From contig NZ_KB905466.1 in the NCBI RefSeq assembly GCF_000381365.1, forward strand, positions 2,129,207 through 2,193,206: DNA of 64,000 bases. Reading direction: 5' to 3'. This document shows, in pieces, positions 18,243-27,446 of the stretch. The notes beneath the pieces are model-generated. The model had not been told where the DNA came from. It did not search any database and worked only from the letters and a program-made list of their open reading frames with translations. The position numbers and the translations under genes are program-made. The DNA is from Bacteroides salyersiae WAL 10018 = DSM 18765 = JCM 12988 (GTDB taxonomy: Bacteria; Bacteroidota; Bacteroidia; Bacteroidales; Bacteroidaceae). Numbering within the stretch: position 1 is the stretch's first letter; every line of letters begins with the position of its first letter.

Positions 18243-18279
18243 AATTGCCTATCTTTTTGAGACAAAGATAGGCAATTAT
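18241..18279 (-). promoter_or_regulatory. Perfect 16-bp inverted repeat over the aroK promoter and start codon
   Basis: Arms ATAATTGCCTATCTTT (18241-18256) and AAAGATAGGCAATTAT (18264-18279) are exact reverse complements around a 7-nt loop. The minus-strand -7 box TATCTTTG (18263-18270) is inside it and the aroK ATG (18240-18242) touches it. There is no T-tract after it, so an operator or leader structure is as likely as a terminator for the upstream nitroreductase gene. Confidence 0.6.
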
Positions 18280-18322
18280 ATATTAAAAAGCTCACGGTAT
18301 GTAGTAAATAAAACCGATATGC

Positions 18323-18925
18323 TTATTTAAAAACTTTCACTCTTTCCGAAAGTTCCTTGAATTCTTTATCGCCCGGTTCTCCGGCGGGCATTCCAAACGG
18401 CATCTCGGCTATTAAATGCCAACTTGCCGGAAGTTCCCATGTGCGACGAACTTCTTCATCGATCAAAGGATTATAGTGTTGCAGAGAAACACCAAAACCG
18501 GCATCTTCAAGCATCGTCCACACCGCTAATTGGTGCATAGCAGATGTTTGCATAGCCCATCCCGGAAAGTTATCTTTATAACTGATAAATTTATTCTGCA
18601 GATCCTGCACCACATTCTGATCCTCAAAAAACAGTACCGTACCATATCCACTGGAAAAAGAATGATCTATCTTCGCTTCTGTATTTTTGAAAGCTTCCGG
18701 AGTCACTATCTTCCACAATGTATTTTTAACGATCTGCCACAATTTCCGATGGTTATCGCCCAATAGCAATACGACACGGGTGGATTGTGAATTAAAAGCC
18801 GATGGTACATGTGTTACGGCAAAATCGATAATTTCTTCTATTTCTTTATCGGAAATCGGCGACTGGTTTGTAATTGCATAGTAAGTCCTTCTGTGTTTTA
18901 AGGCCTCTTTAAAAGATTTCTCCAT
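18323..18925 (-). CDS. Nitroreductase family protein
   Basis: FMN-dependent oxidoreductase-type protein of 200 residues. The N-terminal flavin-binding pattern is HRRTYYAI (residues about 12-19), followed by AFNSQSTRVVLLLG and, near the C-terminus, AMQTSAMHQLAVWTMLEDAG. It resembles the YdfN/HBN1 (fungal nitroreductase-like) subgroup. The frame is open upstream to 19021, but the ATG at 18923-18925 follows an AAAGGAG ribosome site, rare in this genome, so I choose it. The physiological substrate is unknown. Confidence 0.87.
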   Translation of the reverse strand: MEKSFKEALKHRRTYYAITNQSPISDKEIEEIIDFAVTHVPSAFNSQSTRVVLLLGDNHRKLWQIVKNTLWKIVTPEAFKNTEAKIDHSFSSGYGTVLFFEDQNVVQDLQNKFISYKDNFPGWAMQTSAMHQLAVWTMLEDAGFGVSLQHYNPLIDEEVRRTWELPASWHLIAEMPFGMPAGEPGDKEFKELSERVKVFK

Positions 18926-18981
18926 TATAACTCCTTTCTTTATTATGATATCTATAATAAAGAACAACCGATCATGAAAAG

Positions 18982-19013
18982 TTGTTCGGTAAAAGAAAAT
19001 ATTTGTAACTTTG
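18982..19013 (+). promoter_or_regulatory. Promoter of rnhA
   Basis: -33 element TTG (18982-18984), 21-bp spacer, and -7 element TAACTTTG (19006-19013), a full match to the Bacteroides consensus, 22 bp before the start codon. Confidence 0.65.
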
Positions 19014-19034
19014 CCACTCAAATGAAAAAGATAA

Positions 19035-19670
19035 ATGGGTAAACAAAAGTTTTACGTGGTATGGGAAGGAGGTACTCCGGGGATTTATACCTCCTGGACA
19101 GAATGCCAACTCCAAACAAAAGGTTATGAAGGTGCTAAATACAAATCCTTCAGTACCTACGAAGAAGCTGAACGTGCCTTTCATTCGTCTCCTTATGCCT
19201 ATATCGGAAAAAATGCCGTAAAAACAGAAAACAAGCACAAACCCTCTTCCGAAGTATTACCCGCAGCCGTAGTAGAAAACAGTCTCGCAGTGGATGCCGC
19301 CTGTAGCGGTAATCCCGGTCCGATGGAATACCGTGGAGTACATGTGGCCAGCAGACAGGAGATTTTTCATTTCGGCCCCATGAAAGGCACAAACAACATC
19401 GGAGAATTTCTGGCATTGGTACACGGACTTGCCTTGTTGAAACAAAAGGGGTTTGATATGCCCATATATAGCGATAGCGTAAATGCAATCAGTTGGGTGA
19501 AACAAAAAAAATGTAAGACCAAACTGCCCCGTACCCCAGAAACGGAAGCATTATTTCTCCTTATCGAACGTGCGGAAAAGTGGTTAAGAGAAAACACCTA
19601 TTCCACCCGTATTTTGAAATGGGAGACCAAAGAATGGGGAGAGATTCCTGCTGATTTCGGACGAAAATAA
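19035..19670 (+). CDS. rnhA: Ribonuclease HI with N-terminal viroplasmin domain
   Basis: Enzyme of 211 residues that cuts the RNA strand of RNA:DNA hybrids. Residues about 4-48 are a caulimovirus viroplasmin-like domain (FYVVWEGGTPGIY) that binds nucleic acid, the arrangement found in eukaryotic RNase H1. A linker follows, then the RNase H fold with catalytic D87, E124, D147 and D207. All four carboxylates are in place. It is convergent with the barrel gene 7 bp away. Confidence 0.92.
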   Translation: MGKQKFYVVWEGGTPGIYTSWTECQLQTKGYEGAKYKSFSTYEEAERAFHSSPYAYIGKNAVKTENKHKPSSEVLPAAVVENSLAVDAACSGNPGPMEYRGVHVASRQEIFHFGPMKGTNNIGEFLALVHGLALLKQKGFDMPIYSDSVNAISWVKQKKCKTKLPRTPETEALFLLIERAEKWLRENTYSTRILKWETKEWGEIPADFGRK

Positions 19671-19677
19671 TTGCAGA

Positions 19678-20916
19678 CTACTTGAATTTCTTAATCAGAA
19701 AAGCCGGATTTACCCTAAGATAAACACCAAATGAGAAATTAGTCATGCTTCCTTCCGGAACAAGTTCACCACTCGCCAGCTTCATGGTACCGGGCATTGA
19801 ATAATACAGATCGCCTTTTGCACCGAAAGCGTAGTGTTTTCCAAAAGTCCGGGAATATTCGACGGAAAGGAAACAAGTTTGAGGGTCATCGTAAACCGCT
19901 CCCTCTGTCTTCATAGAAACAGCACCAAAATAAGGGATGCCGAATAAAGAGATAAAATCTTTGCAAACAAAATAGCCGCCTTTTACACGAATATTATTTC
20001 CTAAATCAAAAGAGGCTTTCGTGTATAATCCCACCCCTTTGTCAAAAGGCCACAACTTGCCGGATTCCTGATAATATCCCAACATGTCCGCCTCAACATT
20101 TATCCGCTTCAACACTTTGCGGTTTACGTTCCAAACAATACCGGCACCAACAGAGCCATTTGCCAAAGTTTGCACAGGACGGTCGTTATCCACGATCTGT
20201 TCTCCCCCCCGGTGCTGAATAGTCATCTGTACCGGCAAATAATAATGGAAACGGGATTCCGGTCTATTAAATTTAACCAAAGAAGAGAGACCGACCGTAA
20301 AAGCCTCCTGATGGGTGTCCGCTTCAAAAATAAAACTCTGCCAGTTGATCCAGGCATCGAAATGCCAACGTTTTAAATCACACAATACTTGAAATCCGGT
20401 TTCCGGATCGGCCGTCAAGTTCAATTCGGGATTATAAAGGGGCTCAATCAGTCTATGATTTTCACCGCCATACAGATTACCCAAAACCAGATTTACCCGC
20501 GACAAAGCCAGTTGCGCGCGGAAATAAGGCAAAATATGCGTACCACGCTGATACTGGTTTCCTTTCCAAATTGCAATATCATGATAAGCATAATTGGGAA
20601 ACTTATAAGCACCGCTATAAATCAAGGCATGAACTCCCAATTCCAACTTTATATTCTTCAATGGATAAAACACCCCTTTAGGCTGTAACCACAGACCGGG
20701 CAAAGAGTATCCGTTTATAACGCTTCCTGCAAACTCATTGTCCTTAAAAAAGCTGATATTATCAAGTTCAACCAGAAGTTCTCCCTGTCTTTCCGGATCA
20801 ATCTCGTAATCCGTCCGGCATAAACGTTCTACCATCTGGGCATGAGCTACCGAGCCAAGCAAAGTAACAACCGTCAGACAACAGGCTATCCTACGGACAT
20901 ATTTATTGAGTTTCAT
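19678..20916 (-). CDS. Predicted outer-membrane beta-barrel protein, function unknown
   Basis: Protein of 412 residues with a signal peptide (residues about 1-26, ending VAHA). The mature chain alternates short polar turns with aromatic-rich strands (FHYYLPVQMTI, RWHFDAWINWQSFIF, GKHYAFGAKGDLYYSM) and ends in a strand close to VNPAFLIKKFK, the pattern of an outer-membrane barrel. I cannot name a family. It begins 16 bp after the MsbA-like exporter gene, so the two are likely co-transcribed; a link to export or to the surface glycan is inference. The upstream in-frame extension would overlap the exporter and lacks a signal, so I reject it. Confidence 0.7.
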   Translation of the reverse strand: MKLNKYVRRIACCLTVVTLLGSVAHAQMVERLCRTDYEIDPERQGELLVELDNISFFKDNEFAGSVINGYSLPGLWLQPKGVFYPLKNIKLELGVHALIYSGAYKFPNYAYHDIAIWKGNQYQRGTHILPYFRAQLALSRVNLVLGNLYGGENHRLIEPLYNPELNLTADPETGFQVLCDLKRWHFDAWINWQSFIFEADTHQEAFTVGLSSLVKFNRPESRFHYYLPVQMTIQHRGGEQIVDNDRPVQTLANGSVGAGIVWNVNRKVLKRINVEADMLGYYQESGKLWPFDKGVGLYTKASFDLGNNIRVKGGYFVCKDFISLFGIPYFGAVSMKTEGAVYDDPQTCFLSVEYSRTFGKHYAFGAKGDLYYSMPGTMKLASGELVPEGSMTNFSFGVYLRVNPAFLIKKFK

Positions 20917-20932
20917 CGTATCTGCAATTTTA

Positions 20933-22765
20933 TCAAAGCGACTGCATGTCATTAAGACGTTTATAATACCCATTCAAGGCCAATAATTCTTCGTGCTTAC
21001 CGCGTTCTACTATTTCCCCTTCATAGAGAACACATATTTCATCCGCATTTTTTATTGTAGAAAGCCGATGGGCTATTGCAATCGTCGTACGAGTTCTCAT
21101 CAGACGTTCCAACGCTTCCTGTACCAGACGTTCGGATTCCGTATCCAAAGCAGAAGTAGCCTCATCCAGAATCAAAATAGGAGGATTCTTCAAAATAGCG
21201 CGTGCGATACTGATCCGTTGCCTCTGGCCACCCGAAAGCTTACTTCCACGATCACCGATGTTGGTGTTGTAGCCATCCTCTTTCTCCATAATGAAGTCAT
21301 GTGCATTGGCGATCTTCGCAGCCTCAATCACCTGCTCCATAGTCGCATTTTCTACACCGAAAGCAATATTATTAAAGAAGGAATCATTAAACAAAATAGC
21401 TTCCTGATTAACATTGCCAATCAAGGTTCGCAAAGCAGAGATACGCACATCCTTTATACTGGTCCCATCAATCGTTATTTCACCTTCCTGCACATCATGA
21501 TAACGCGGCAACAGGTCAACCAATGTCGACTTACCCGATCCGGATTGCCCTACCAAAGCGATTGTTTTTCCTTTAGGCACAGTCAGATTGACATGCTTCA
21601 AGACTTCTTTCTTACCATTATAACTGAATGAAATATCCTTAAACTCAATTTTATCATTCAAGCCGTTCAATGGTTTCGGATTAGGAATTTCCTTTATATT
21701 ATTCTCAGCCTTCAATATCTTGTCTACGCGCTCCATAGACGCCAATCCCTTAGGAATGTTGTATCCGGCTTTAGAAAATTCTTTCAACGGATTGATAACA
21801 CTATAAAGAATCACCATATAGAAAATAAACGAAGGAGCATCAATCGTAGAGTTCTTCCCTAAGATCAACGAACCACCGAACCATAGTACAATAACAATCA
21901 ATATGGTACCTAAAAATTCGCTCATCGGATGTGCCAGCGCCTGCCGCATAGCCACCCGGTTATTGGCATCCCTCAATTCATTACTGCATTTGGCGAAGCG
22001 ATCCACCATTCTTTTTTCTGCAATGAATGCTTTGATAATACGCAATCCTCCCAGCGTCTCTTCCAATTGTGACATTGTATCACTCCATTTTCCCTGCGCT
22101 TCCAACGACTGCCGTTTCAGTTTCTTACCAACCACTCCCATAAGCCATCCCATCCCGGGAAGAACCAACAGAGTAAACAGTGTCAACTGCCAACTGGTGA
22201 TGATCAATGTTCCAAAATAGAATATGATAAGTATGGGGTTTTTGATCAGCATATCCAGCGAACTGGTTATAGAATTCTCTACCTCCCCCACATCACCACT
22301 CATACGAGCGATAATATCTCCTTTCCGTTCTTCTGAAAAAAAGCCCAGAGGTAATGACATCACTTTAGAGTAAACCATAATACGAATATCCCGAACTACT
22401 CCTGTACGCAAAGGAATCATGACTGCCGAAGAAGCAAAGTAACAAGCGGTTTTAAGCAAAGTCATAAAAGCCAAAAACAGTCCTAAGAAAAGCAAAGTCA
22501 TCGACGGACCATTTACCTCAATCATGTGTGATACATAATAATAGAAATTATTCACAGCTATGTCTTTCAAGCTCCCAGTCGAATCCCAAGGCATAAATTC
22601 ATATACCTTACTATCCATTTCAAATAAAATTTGAAGGATGGGAATCAATAGCGTAAACGAGAATATATTGAATACTGCTGACAAAATATTCAAAAACACG
22701 GCTCCCACCACATATCTCCGGTAAGGAGATACGAACCGTTTCATGAGTTGCAAGAATTCTTTCAT
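20933..22765 (-). CDS. MsbA-like ABC exporter (fused membrane and ATPase domains)
   Basis: Half-transporter of 610 residues that should dimerise and flip a lipid-linked or amphipathic substrate across the inner membrane. Six membrane helices occupy residues about 18-330. The ATPase follows with Walker A GQSGSGKST (406-414), the LSGGQRQR signature near residue 516, the Walker B ILILDEATSALD and the H-loop IAHRLST. Standing at the head of a glycosyltransferase region, it is a good candidate for the LPS core-lipid A flippase, though drug exporters share this layout. A minus-strand -7 box TATCTTTG is at 22793-22800. Confidence 0.85.
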   Translation of the reverse strand: MKEFLQLMKRFVSPYRRYVVGAVFLNILSAVFNIFSFTLLIPILQILFEMDSKVYEFMPWDSTGSLKDIAVNNFYYYVSHMIEVNGPSMTLLFLGLFLAFMTLLKTACYFASSAVMIPLRTGVVRDIRIMVYSKVMSLPLGFFSEERKGDIIARMSGDVGEVENSITSSLDMLIKNPILIIFYFGTLIITSWQLTLFTLLVLPGMGWLMGVVGKKLKRQSLEAQGKWSDTMSQLEETLGGLRIIKAFIAEKRMVDRFAKCSNELRDANNRVAMRQALAHPMSEFLGTILIVIVLWFGGSLILGKNSTIDAPSFIFYMVILYSVINPLKEFSKAGYNIPKGLASMERVDKILKAENNIKEIPNPKPLNGLNDKIEFKDISFSYNGKKEVLKHVNLTVPKGKTIALVGQSGSGKSTLVDLLPRYHDVQEGEITIDGTSIKDVRISALRTLIGNVNQEAILFNDSFFNNIAFGVENATMEQVIEAAKIANAHDFIMEKEDGYNTNIGDRGSKLSGGQRQRISIARAILKNPPILILDEATSALDTESERLVQEALERLMRTRTTIAIAHRLSTIKNADEICVLYEGEIVERGKHEELLALNGYYKRLNDMQSL

Positions 22766-22792
22766 TAACTTGTACTAAAATGATTTAGGCGA

Positions 22793-22800
22793 CAAAGATA
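22793..22800 (-). promoter_or_regulatory. -7 promoter box of the exporter-barrel operon
   Basis: TATCTTTG on the minus strand, a full consensus match 27 bp before the ABC exporter start. No -33 element is recognised. Confidence 0.5.
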
Positions 22801-22971
22801 GAGGAAAATCTCCGAAATTCATATCTAAACATCGATAGAAAACACAGGAATTCAACAATTATCTTAATTATAGTTTGTCTGGCACATTATTATCCCCTTC
22901 TCATTCATCAGCATGTATTTTTCAACAAGTATAATAAAAAAGCATTATCAACACCCTCCTTTATTCTATCT

Positions 22972-23910
22972 TTAACGATGTAAGTGTGAAATATTAAATA
23001 TCTTATCAAATTCATACAGCCAAATAGAAAATACTCCCCCCCGGAATAATTCAGGATGAGCATTCAAAGCTTTCTGCTTCAACCCAACGCGGGTTTTAGC
23101 ATCTTTCAAAAGTCGTTTTAAAGTACGTCCACCAACAACGTATTGTTGATAAGAGGATAAATTCAGCAAAGATATCATATATTCAAGAATTCGCCCCCCC
23201 TCTATAAAATATGCACCCTCTTTTTCTGCCTTTGGGGATACCTTATTGTCATGCTGTCGAAAATAATTCAATTTACGGTTTATACGAATAACATTACCCT
23301 GCCGACATATCTCTATCCAAAAAAGCCAATCACCACAATAACGAAACTCTTTATAGCCACCATTCACTTTCGTATAGCATTCTTTTCGAAACAACACCAT
23401 GCTGGCATTATATACACTGGGGCCCCATAGCATATTCTTTATAAGAAAATCTCTACTCGCAAATTTTGTCTGCAACGGCAATTTAGATGAAAATTTATCC
23501 CAATCCAACGCCATGTGTTGTCCATCAGCATCTACCATCTGCGAACCGGTAAAAGCTAAAACGACATCCGGATTTCCTTCTAATGCCGTAACCGTTTCTG
23601 TTAAAAAATTCTTTTCAGCAAAATCATCACTTTCAGCAATCCAAATATATTTACCTCGAGCTAAAAGCAAGCCCTTATCCCATTGTTTAAAAGTCGTACC
23701 ACTATTTTGTTCATTAAACACGATATGGGTAACCCGATTATCGGATTGATATTTTAACAAGATATCACGACTATTATCAGTAGAACAATCATCCAGAAGT
23801 ATCAACTCGAAATTATCAAAATCTTGAGCCAAGATACTATCAATACGTGACATTAAATAGGCACTATGATTATAATTCGGTACAATTACAGAGACCAGAG
23901 GTTCGTTCAT
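22972..23910 (-). CDS. GT2 family glycosyltransferase
   Basis: GT-A fold transferase of 312 residues. N-terminal PLVSVIVPNYNHSAYL, nucleotide-binding LLDDCSTDNS near residue 42, and the metal-binding WIAESDDFAE near residue 92. The acceptor part contains YCGDWLFWIEI. It probably adds one sugar to an LPS or surface-glycan precursor at the cytoplasmic face. Its start overlaps the stop of the next upstream GT2 gene by 4 bp (ATGA type), so the two are translationally coupled. Sugar specificity cannot be read from sequence. Confidence 0.9.
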   Translation of the reverse strand: MNEPLVSVIVPNYNHSAYLMSRIDSILAQDFDNFELILLDDCSTDNSRDILLKYQSDNRVTHIVFNEQNSGTTFKQWDKGLLLARGKYIWIAESDDFAEKNFLTETVTALEGNPDVVLAFTGSQMVDADGQHMALDWDKFSSKLPLQTKFASRDFLIKNMLWGPSVYNASMVLFRKECYTKVNGGYKEFRYCGDWLFWIEICRQGNVIRINRKLNYFRQHDNKVSPKAEKEGAYFIEGGRILEYMISLLNLSSYQQYVVGGRTLKRLLKDAKTRVGLKQKALNAHPELFRGGVFSIWLYEFDKIFNISHLHR

Positions 23911-24704
23911 CTCAAATATTTATCAATTCCATTATCACACCACTTAACATGGTTTTCCTTTACTACTTCCAGAGCATGCAAATGTTGCCCCTCATTATGG
24001 CGGGAAGCCTCCTTATGCCAAAGATGATAAACAATTCCTCCCATCTTTAAAGCTTTCTTTCCAACTCCTGCAAAATGCAAACGATACACCAGCTCTCCAT
24101 CTTCATGTCCCCAATCCTGCAAATCCTCATTATACCCATTTATTGATATAAAATCATCCCGCCAAAAAGCCAGATTACACCCACGCATATGATCTATGAC
24201 TTTTGCATACCGTTCTGCCAGGAAAGAGCGCAGTAATCTGGAACGAAAGCCATTCAGGATAAACCCTGCTTTAATTTCCGAAACATTCAGCTTTAAACTG
24301 ATATCACTAATCAATCTTTTAGTCACCATTGGTCCTAACTTAGTACGGCTTCCACAGACAAAATATCCTTTATCCATCATCTCAATATGATCTTGGATAA
24401 AATGACGTTCCATAATTACATCACCATCTATCTGGATGATATAATCGCCTTTAGCTTGCGCAATAGCCTTATTCAAGATTGAAGTTTTTCTAAATCCTTT
24501 ATCTTCTTGCCAAATATGGACTATAGGAACTTTTAATACTACTCTAAAATCATCTATCAATTTACGAGTATCCTCTCTCGAACCATCATCAGCTATCACA
24601 ATCTCATCCGGAGAAACCGTTTGAATAGAAGCACTCAACAGACATAATCGTAACGCATCTTCCCAATTATACGTAGAAATCAGCAATGACACTTTTGTAT
24701 CCAT
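23907..24704 (-). CDS. GT2 glycosyltransferase with GT7 C-terminal-like domain
   Basis: Transferase of 265 residues. The N-terminal GT2 domain shows VSLLISTYNWEDAL, IVIADDGSRED and the metal motif IQIDGDVIM (near residue 92). The C-terminal part carries NGYNEDLQDWGHEDGELVYR, the galactosyltransferase (GT7) C-terminal pattern in which W-G-x-E-D contacts the donor. Such enzymes often transfer Gal, GalNAc or Glc residues onto core oligosaccharides. It is the middle gene of a three-gene operon, 16 bp after the fucosyltransferase-like gene. Confidence 0.9.
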   Translation of the reverse strand: MDTKVSLLISTYNWEDALRLCLLSASIQTVSPDEIVIADDGSREDTRKLIDDFRVVLKVPIVHIWQEDKGFRKTSILNKAIAQAKGDYIIQIDGDVIMERHFIQDHIEMMDKGYFVCGSRTKLGPMVTKRLISDISLKLNVSEIKAGFILNGFRSRLLRSFLAERYAKVIDHMRGCNLAFWRDDFISINGYNEDLQDWGHEDGELVYRLHFAGVGKKALKMGGIVYHLWHKEASRHNEGQHLHALEVVKENHVKWCDNGIDKYLR

Positions 24705-24720
24705 CTCTCTTAAAGTTAGG

Positions 24721-25548
24721 TTAAACAGTCATGAACAATTTTTCAAAAGAACTAAAATTACTCAATTGCAATGGCGCATTCTTATCCATGATCCAATAAA
24801 TCGGACGATTATTATAAAATGCAGCCATCAACGAGAAAGTACTCTTTACACCTATTATATAGTCGCACTGAGACAGCAAACACAAGTCCTCCGCCTCATT
24901 TCCCTTCGGACAATAAATACTTTTCAGCCCTAAAGCCTCCCTGTAACAATTCACATTTAAATTACGATCATTGGTACAAATAAAAACAGAAACTTTTTTA
25001 TCAGGAAAATTGTCCAAAAACTGACGTATGTGCTCAATATACACATCATCATTAAAAAAATATTTTCCGCCCATCCAGACCTTATAATCACCTCTGCGAA
25101 TATGAACGGCCAAACGTACGTCCGTACCGTCTGCTTTTGTATGTTCCTCTAAAAAAGATTTTATTTTATTTAAAACCAAAGATTTAAAGGCAAACATATC
25201 TTTAATTTCTGTCCGATATTTCATAAATAATTCAGGAAAACGAAACTGCCAACCATCAATAGCAACCATTCGATGCCTTTTCAACTCTGCAAGTACATCA
25301 GGGGTTACATCTGTTGGCTCGTCCAGAAAAAAACACTTTATCAACTGCAATTTAATCAACATTTTTGCAAAAAGATAAACCGGCCAACGGTGATACTTAT
25401 AATTACAGACTTCAAAGTAACGATATTTATAAGCAAAACGCATTGATACGACTTTTACGTTGTTTTCCTTTCCCCATACATAGGCATGTGCGTATTGCAG
25501 AATGTTATTACACATTTGCCCATATCCTTTTACAAAAATCATATTCAC
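24721..25548 (-). CDS. GT11-like alpha-1,2-fucosyltransferase
   Basis: Protein of 275 residues with the GT11 landmarks: an N-terminal donor-site region GYGQMCNNILQYAHAYVWG (the family usually reads GLGNQMFQYA) and motif I as HIRRGDYKVW near residue 148, where H-x-R-R-x-D-Y binds GDP-fucose. A later motif (CDYIIGVKSTFSLMAAFY) matches the conserved S-T-F-S-x-x-A-A-x. The N-terminal motif is divergent, so another GDP-sugar donor is possible. It is first in the operon; its promoter must lie in the long AT-rich spacer upstream (-7-like TATTTTTG at 25598-25605). Confidence 0.75.
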   Translation of the reverse strand: MNMIFVKGYGQMCNNILQYAHAYVWGKENNVKVVSMRFAYKYRYFEVCNYKYHRWPVYLFAKMLIKLQLIKCFFLDEPTDVTPDVLAELKRHRMVAIDGWQFRFPELFMKYRTEIKDMFAFKSLVLNKIKSFLEEHTKADGTDVRLAVHIRRGDYKVWMGGKYFFNDDVYIEHIRQFLDNFPDKKVSVFICTNDRNLNVNCYREALGLKSIYCPKGNEAEDLCLLSQCDYIIGVKSTFSLMAAFYNNRPIYWIMDKNAPLQLSNFSSFEKLFMTV

Positions 25549-26193
25549 AATATTTGTTTTTACTTTTCCTAAGAACTTACTTTCGCTCTATATTCTGCAA
25601 AAATAACAATAAAAAACTGATTATTTTAACTTTAAGCCTTAATTCTTCCTACCAAGATGGTTAATAAACTCATAGCCTTTTAATTATTATCACTTTTCTT
25701 CTGCTTAATTTAAATTTCCAAATACATACAATAAAAATGTGAAAGACACATGCAGAAATAAAAAAAAGGAAAATACAAGTTTGCAATACAAAAAGAATAT
25801 CATTTATATTTCCATCTTTGACAAAAACATAAACAAACATTCCTTCATTACTTTAGTAGTCTGCATGAATACAAATAAAAAATCTCCCTCTAAACTTACA
25901 ATTTGACAAAACGACATTCTTTTTTTCATAGAATCCTTTCGTTAAGAGAAGATACCGGTACGAATGTAAAAAACGCCATTATTCCCTAACTCCTTTTTCC
26001 AAAATCATCTATTCACAAGTAATTAACTGACATATTTCTCTTCAATTTCAACATCCGCCGGCAATTCACCATCAGAACCTACATATTTCATACTTTTTTC
26101 CATACGAAAGCCCTCCAAAACAGAGAAGCAATTAGAGTCAAAAAGCGTTCTTTCAAAAAGAATTATTTTTTCTCATAGAGAATCTTACCGTTC

Positions 26194-26224
26194 CTCTACG
26201 ACTTTCAAGTCGTTTCTCGTAGAG
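26194..26224. repeat. Nested inverted repeat in the glycan-cluster spacer
   Basis: Outer arms CTCTACG(A) (26194-26201) and (T)CGTAGAG (26217-26224) enclose an inner pair CGACTT / AAGTCG that shares bases with the left arm. Two alternative hairpins are possible. It is the only strong structure in the 1.1-kb spacer. Confidence 0.45.
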
Positions 26225-26595
26225 CAACCGGGTTTATCAAGTAGAGACATTCCGACTAAGATACCAAGAAAATATACATATATATTCAATTTAAGCAAAA
26301 AATATGCAATAAGAACCGTATATTATCTACATTATCATGCAACCCATTTTCTATTTACTACTTTTTTGCAAAAGTGAATTACAGGAAAACAATCAATACA
26401 ACAGCAAAATGATAGTATATTCTCTTTTTTAATAACTTTCGCACAAACATCAATCAGTAAATCTAATTACTTCATCACAAGAATCAGACCAATTCTATTC
26501 GTTTTAACCCAATTTTTCAACTAATATCTTTCACATCATGCAGATCAAAAACAGAATAAAAAGCTAATTATATAATATTCAATTATAATTCTTTC

Positions 26596-26603
26596 TATCT
26601 TTG
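26596..26603 (+). promoter_or_regulatory. -7 promoter box of the GT2 pair
   Basis: TATCTTTG, full consensus match, 31 bp before the start codon at 26635. Confidence 0.5.
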
Positions 26604-26634
26604 CTTTAGAAACGAATCAATAAAGCATATCACA

Positions 26635-27405
26635 ATGAAAATATCAGTTATCATAAATACCTATAACGCATCAAAACATTTAAAACAGGTTCTTGAAGCC
26701 GTAAAAGGTTTTGATGAAATAGTTATCTGTGATATGGAAAGCACTGACAATACAATTGAGATTGCAAAAACATTTAATTGCAAAATTGTAACTTTCAAGA
26801 AGGGAAACCATAATATCGTAGAACCAGCACGCAACTTTGCTATCCAACAGGCTTCACATCCTTGGGTGCTTGTAGTAGACGCAGACGAAGTGGTACCCGA
26901 GCAATTAAAAGAATATCTTTATAAACAGATAGCAAGCCCCGATTGCCCTGCAGGTATTTACATTCCACGCAAGAACTATTTTATGGGCAGGTTCATGCAT
27001 TGTCATTATCCGGATCATATTTTAAGGTTTTTCAAAAAAGAAGGAACTGTATGGCCCCCCATAATCCATGTGTCCCCTATAGTAGAAGGAACATTGTTTT
27101 CGATTCCTGCCAGACGTAAAGAGTTAGCTTTTGTCCATCTGGCCAATGACAGCGTTTCTGATATTATAAGAAAAACCAATGAATATACCCGAAATGAAGT
27201 AGAAAGAAAAAAAAATAAAAGATATGGAACCCTCGCATTCTTTTATCGCCCTTTTTTCCGATTCTTCAAAACATATATACTGAAAGGAGGTATACGAGAC
27301 GGTAAAGAAGGCTTTATAAAAGCCTGCCTGGAAGGATATTATCAATTTGTAATGCTCGCAAAGCTCACAGAACACCATAAAGGCAATCATACAGATAATA
27401 AATAA
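26635..27405 (+). CDS. GT2 glycosyltransferase, WaaE/KdtX-like
   Basis: Transferase of 256 residues of the subgroup that includes WaaE/KdtX (LPS core beta-1,4-glucosyltransferases). Seen: KISVIINTYNASKHL, EIVICDMESTDNTIEIAK, and the metal motif WVLVVDADEVVP near residue 82, followed by the subgroup's YIPRKNYFMGRFM and HVSPIVEG. A basic amphipathic C-terminal region (FFYRPFFRFFKTYIL) suggests membrane association. It is first of two plus-strand GT2 genes, 41 bp apart, and a core-oligosaccharide role fits. Confidence 0.88.
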   Translation: MKISVIINTYNASKHLKQVLEAVKGFDEIVICDMESTDNTIEIAKTFNCKIVTFKKGNHNIVEPARNFAIQQASHPWVLVVDADEVVPEQLKEYLYKQIASPDCPAGIYIPRKNYFMGRFMHCHYPDHILRFFKKEGTVWPPIIHVSPIVEGTLFSIPARRKELAFVHLANDSVSDIIRKTNEYTRNEVERKKNKRYGTLAFFYRPFFRFFKTYILKGGIRDGKEGFIKACLEGYYQFVMLAKLTEHHKGNHTDNK

Positions 27406-27446
27406 AGTTCACCAAAAAGAATCTAAACACATATATACAAGCCACC

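Larger units (their letters stand above)
25549..26634. other. AT-rich divergent intergenic region of 1086 bp
   Basis: No frame here encodes a protein I can support. The region separates the divergent fucosyltransferase-like and GT2 genes. It holds minus-strand TATTTTTG (25598-25605), a compact inverted repeat at 26194-26224, and plus-strand TATCTTTG (26596-26603) serving the downstream GT2 gene. It is far longer than the other spacers in the cluster; it may carry a decayed gene, a small RNA or regulatory sites. Confidence 0.55.
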
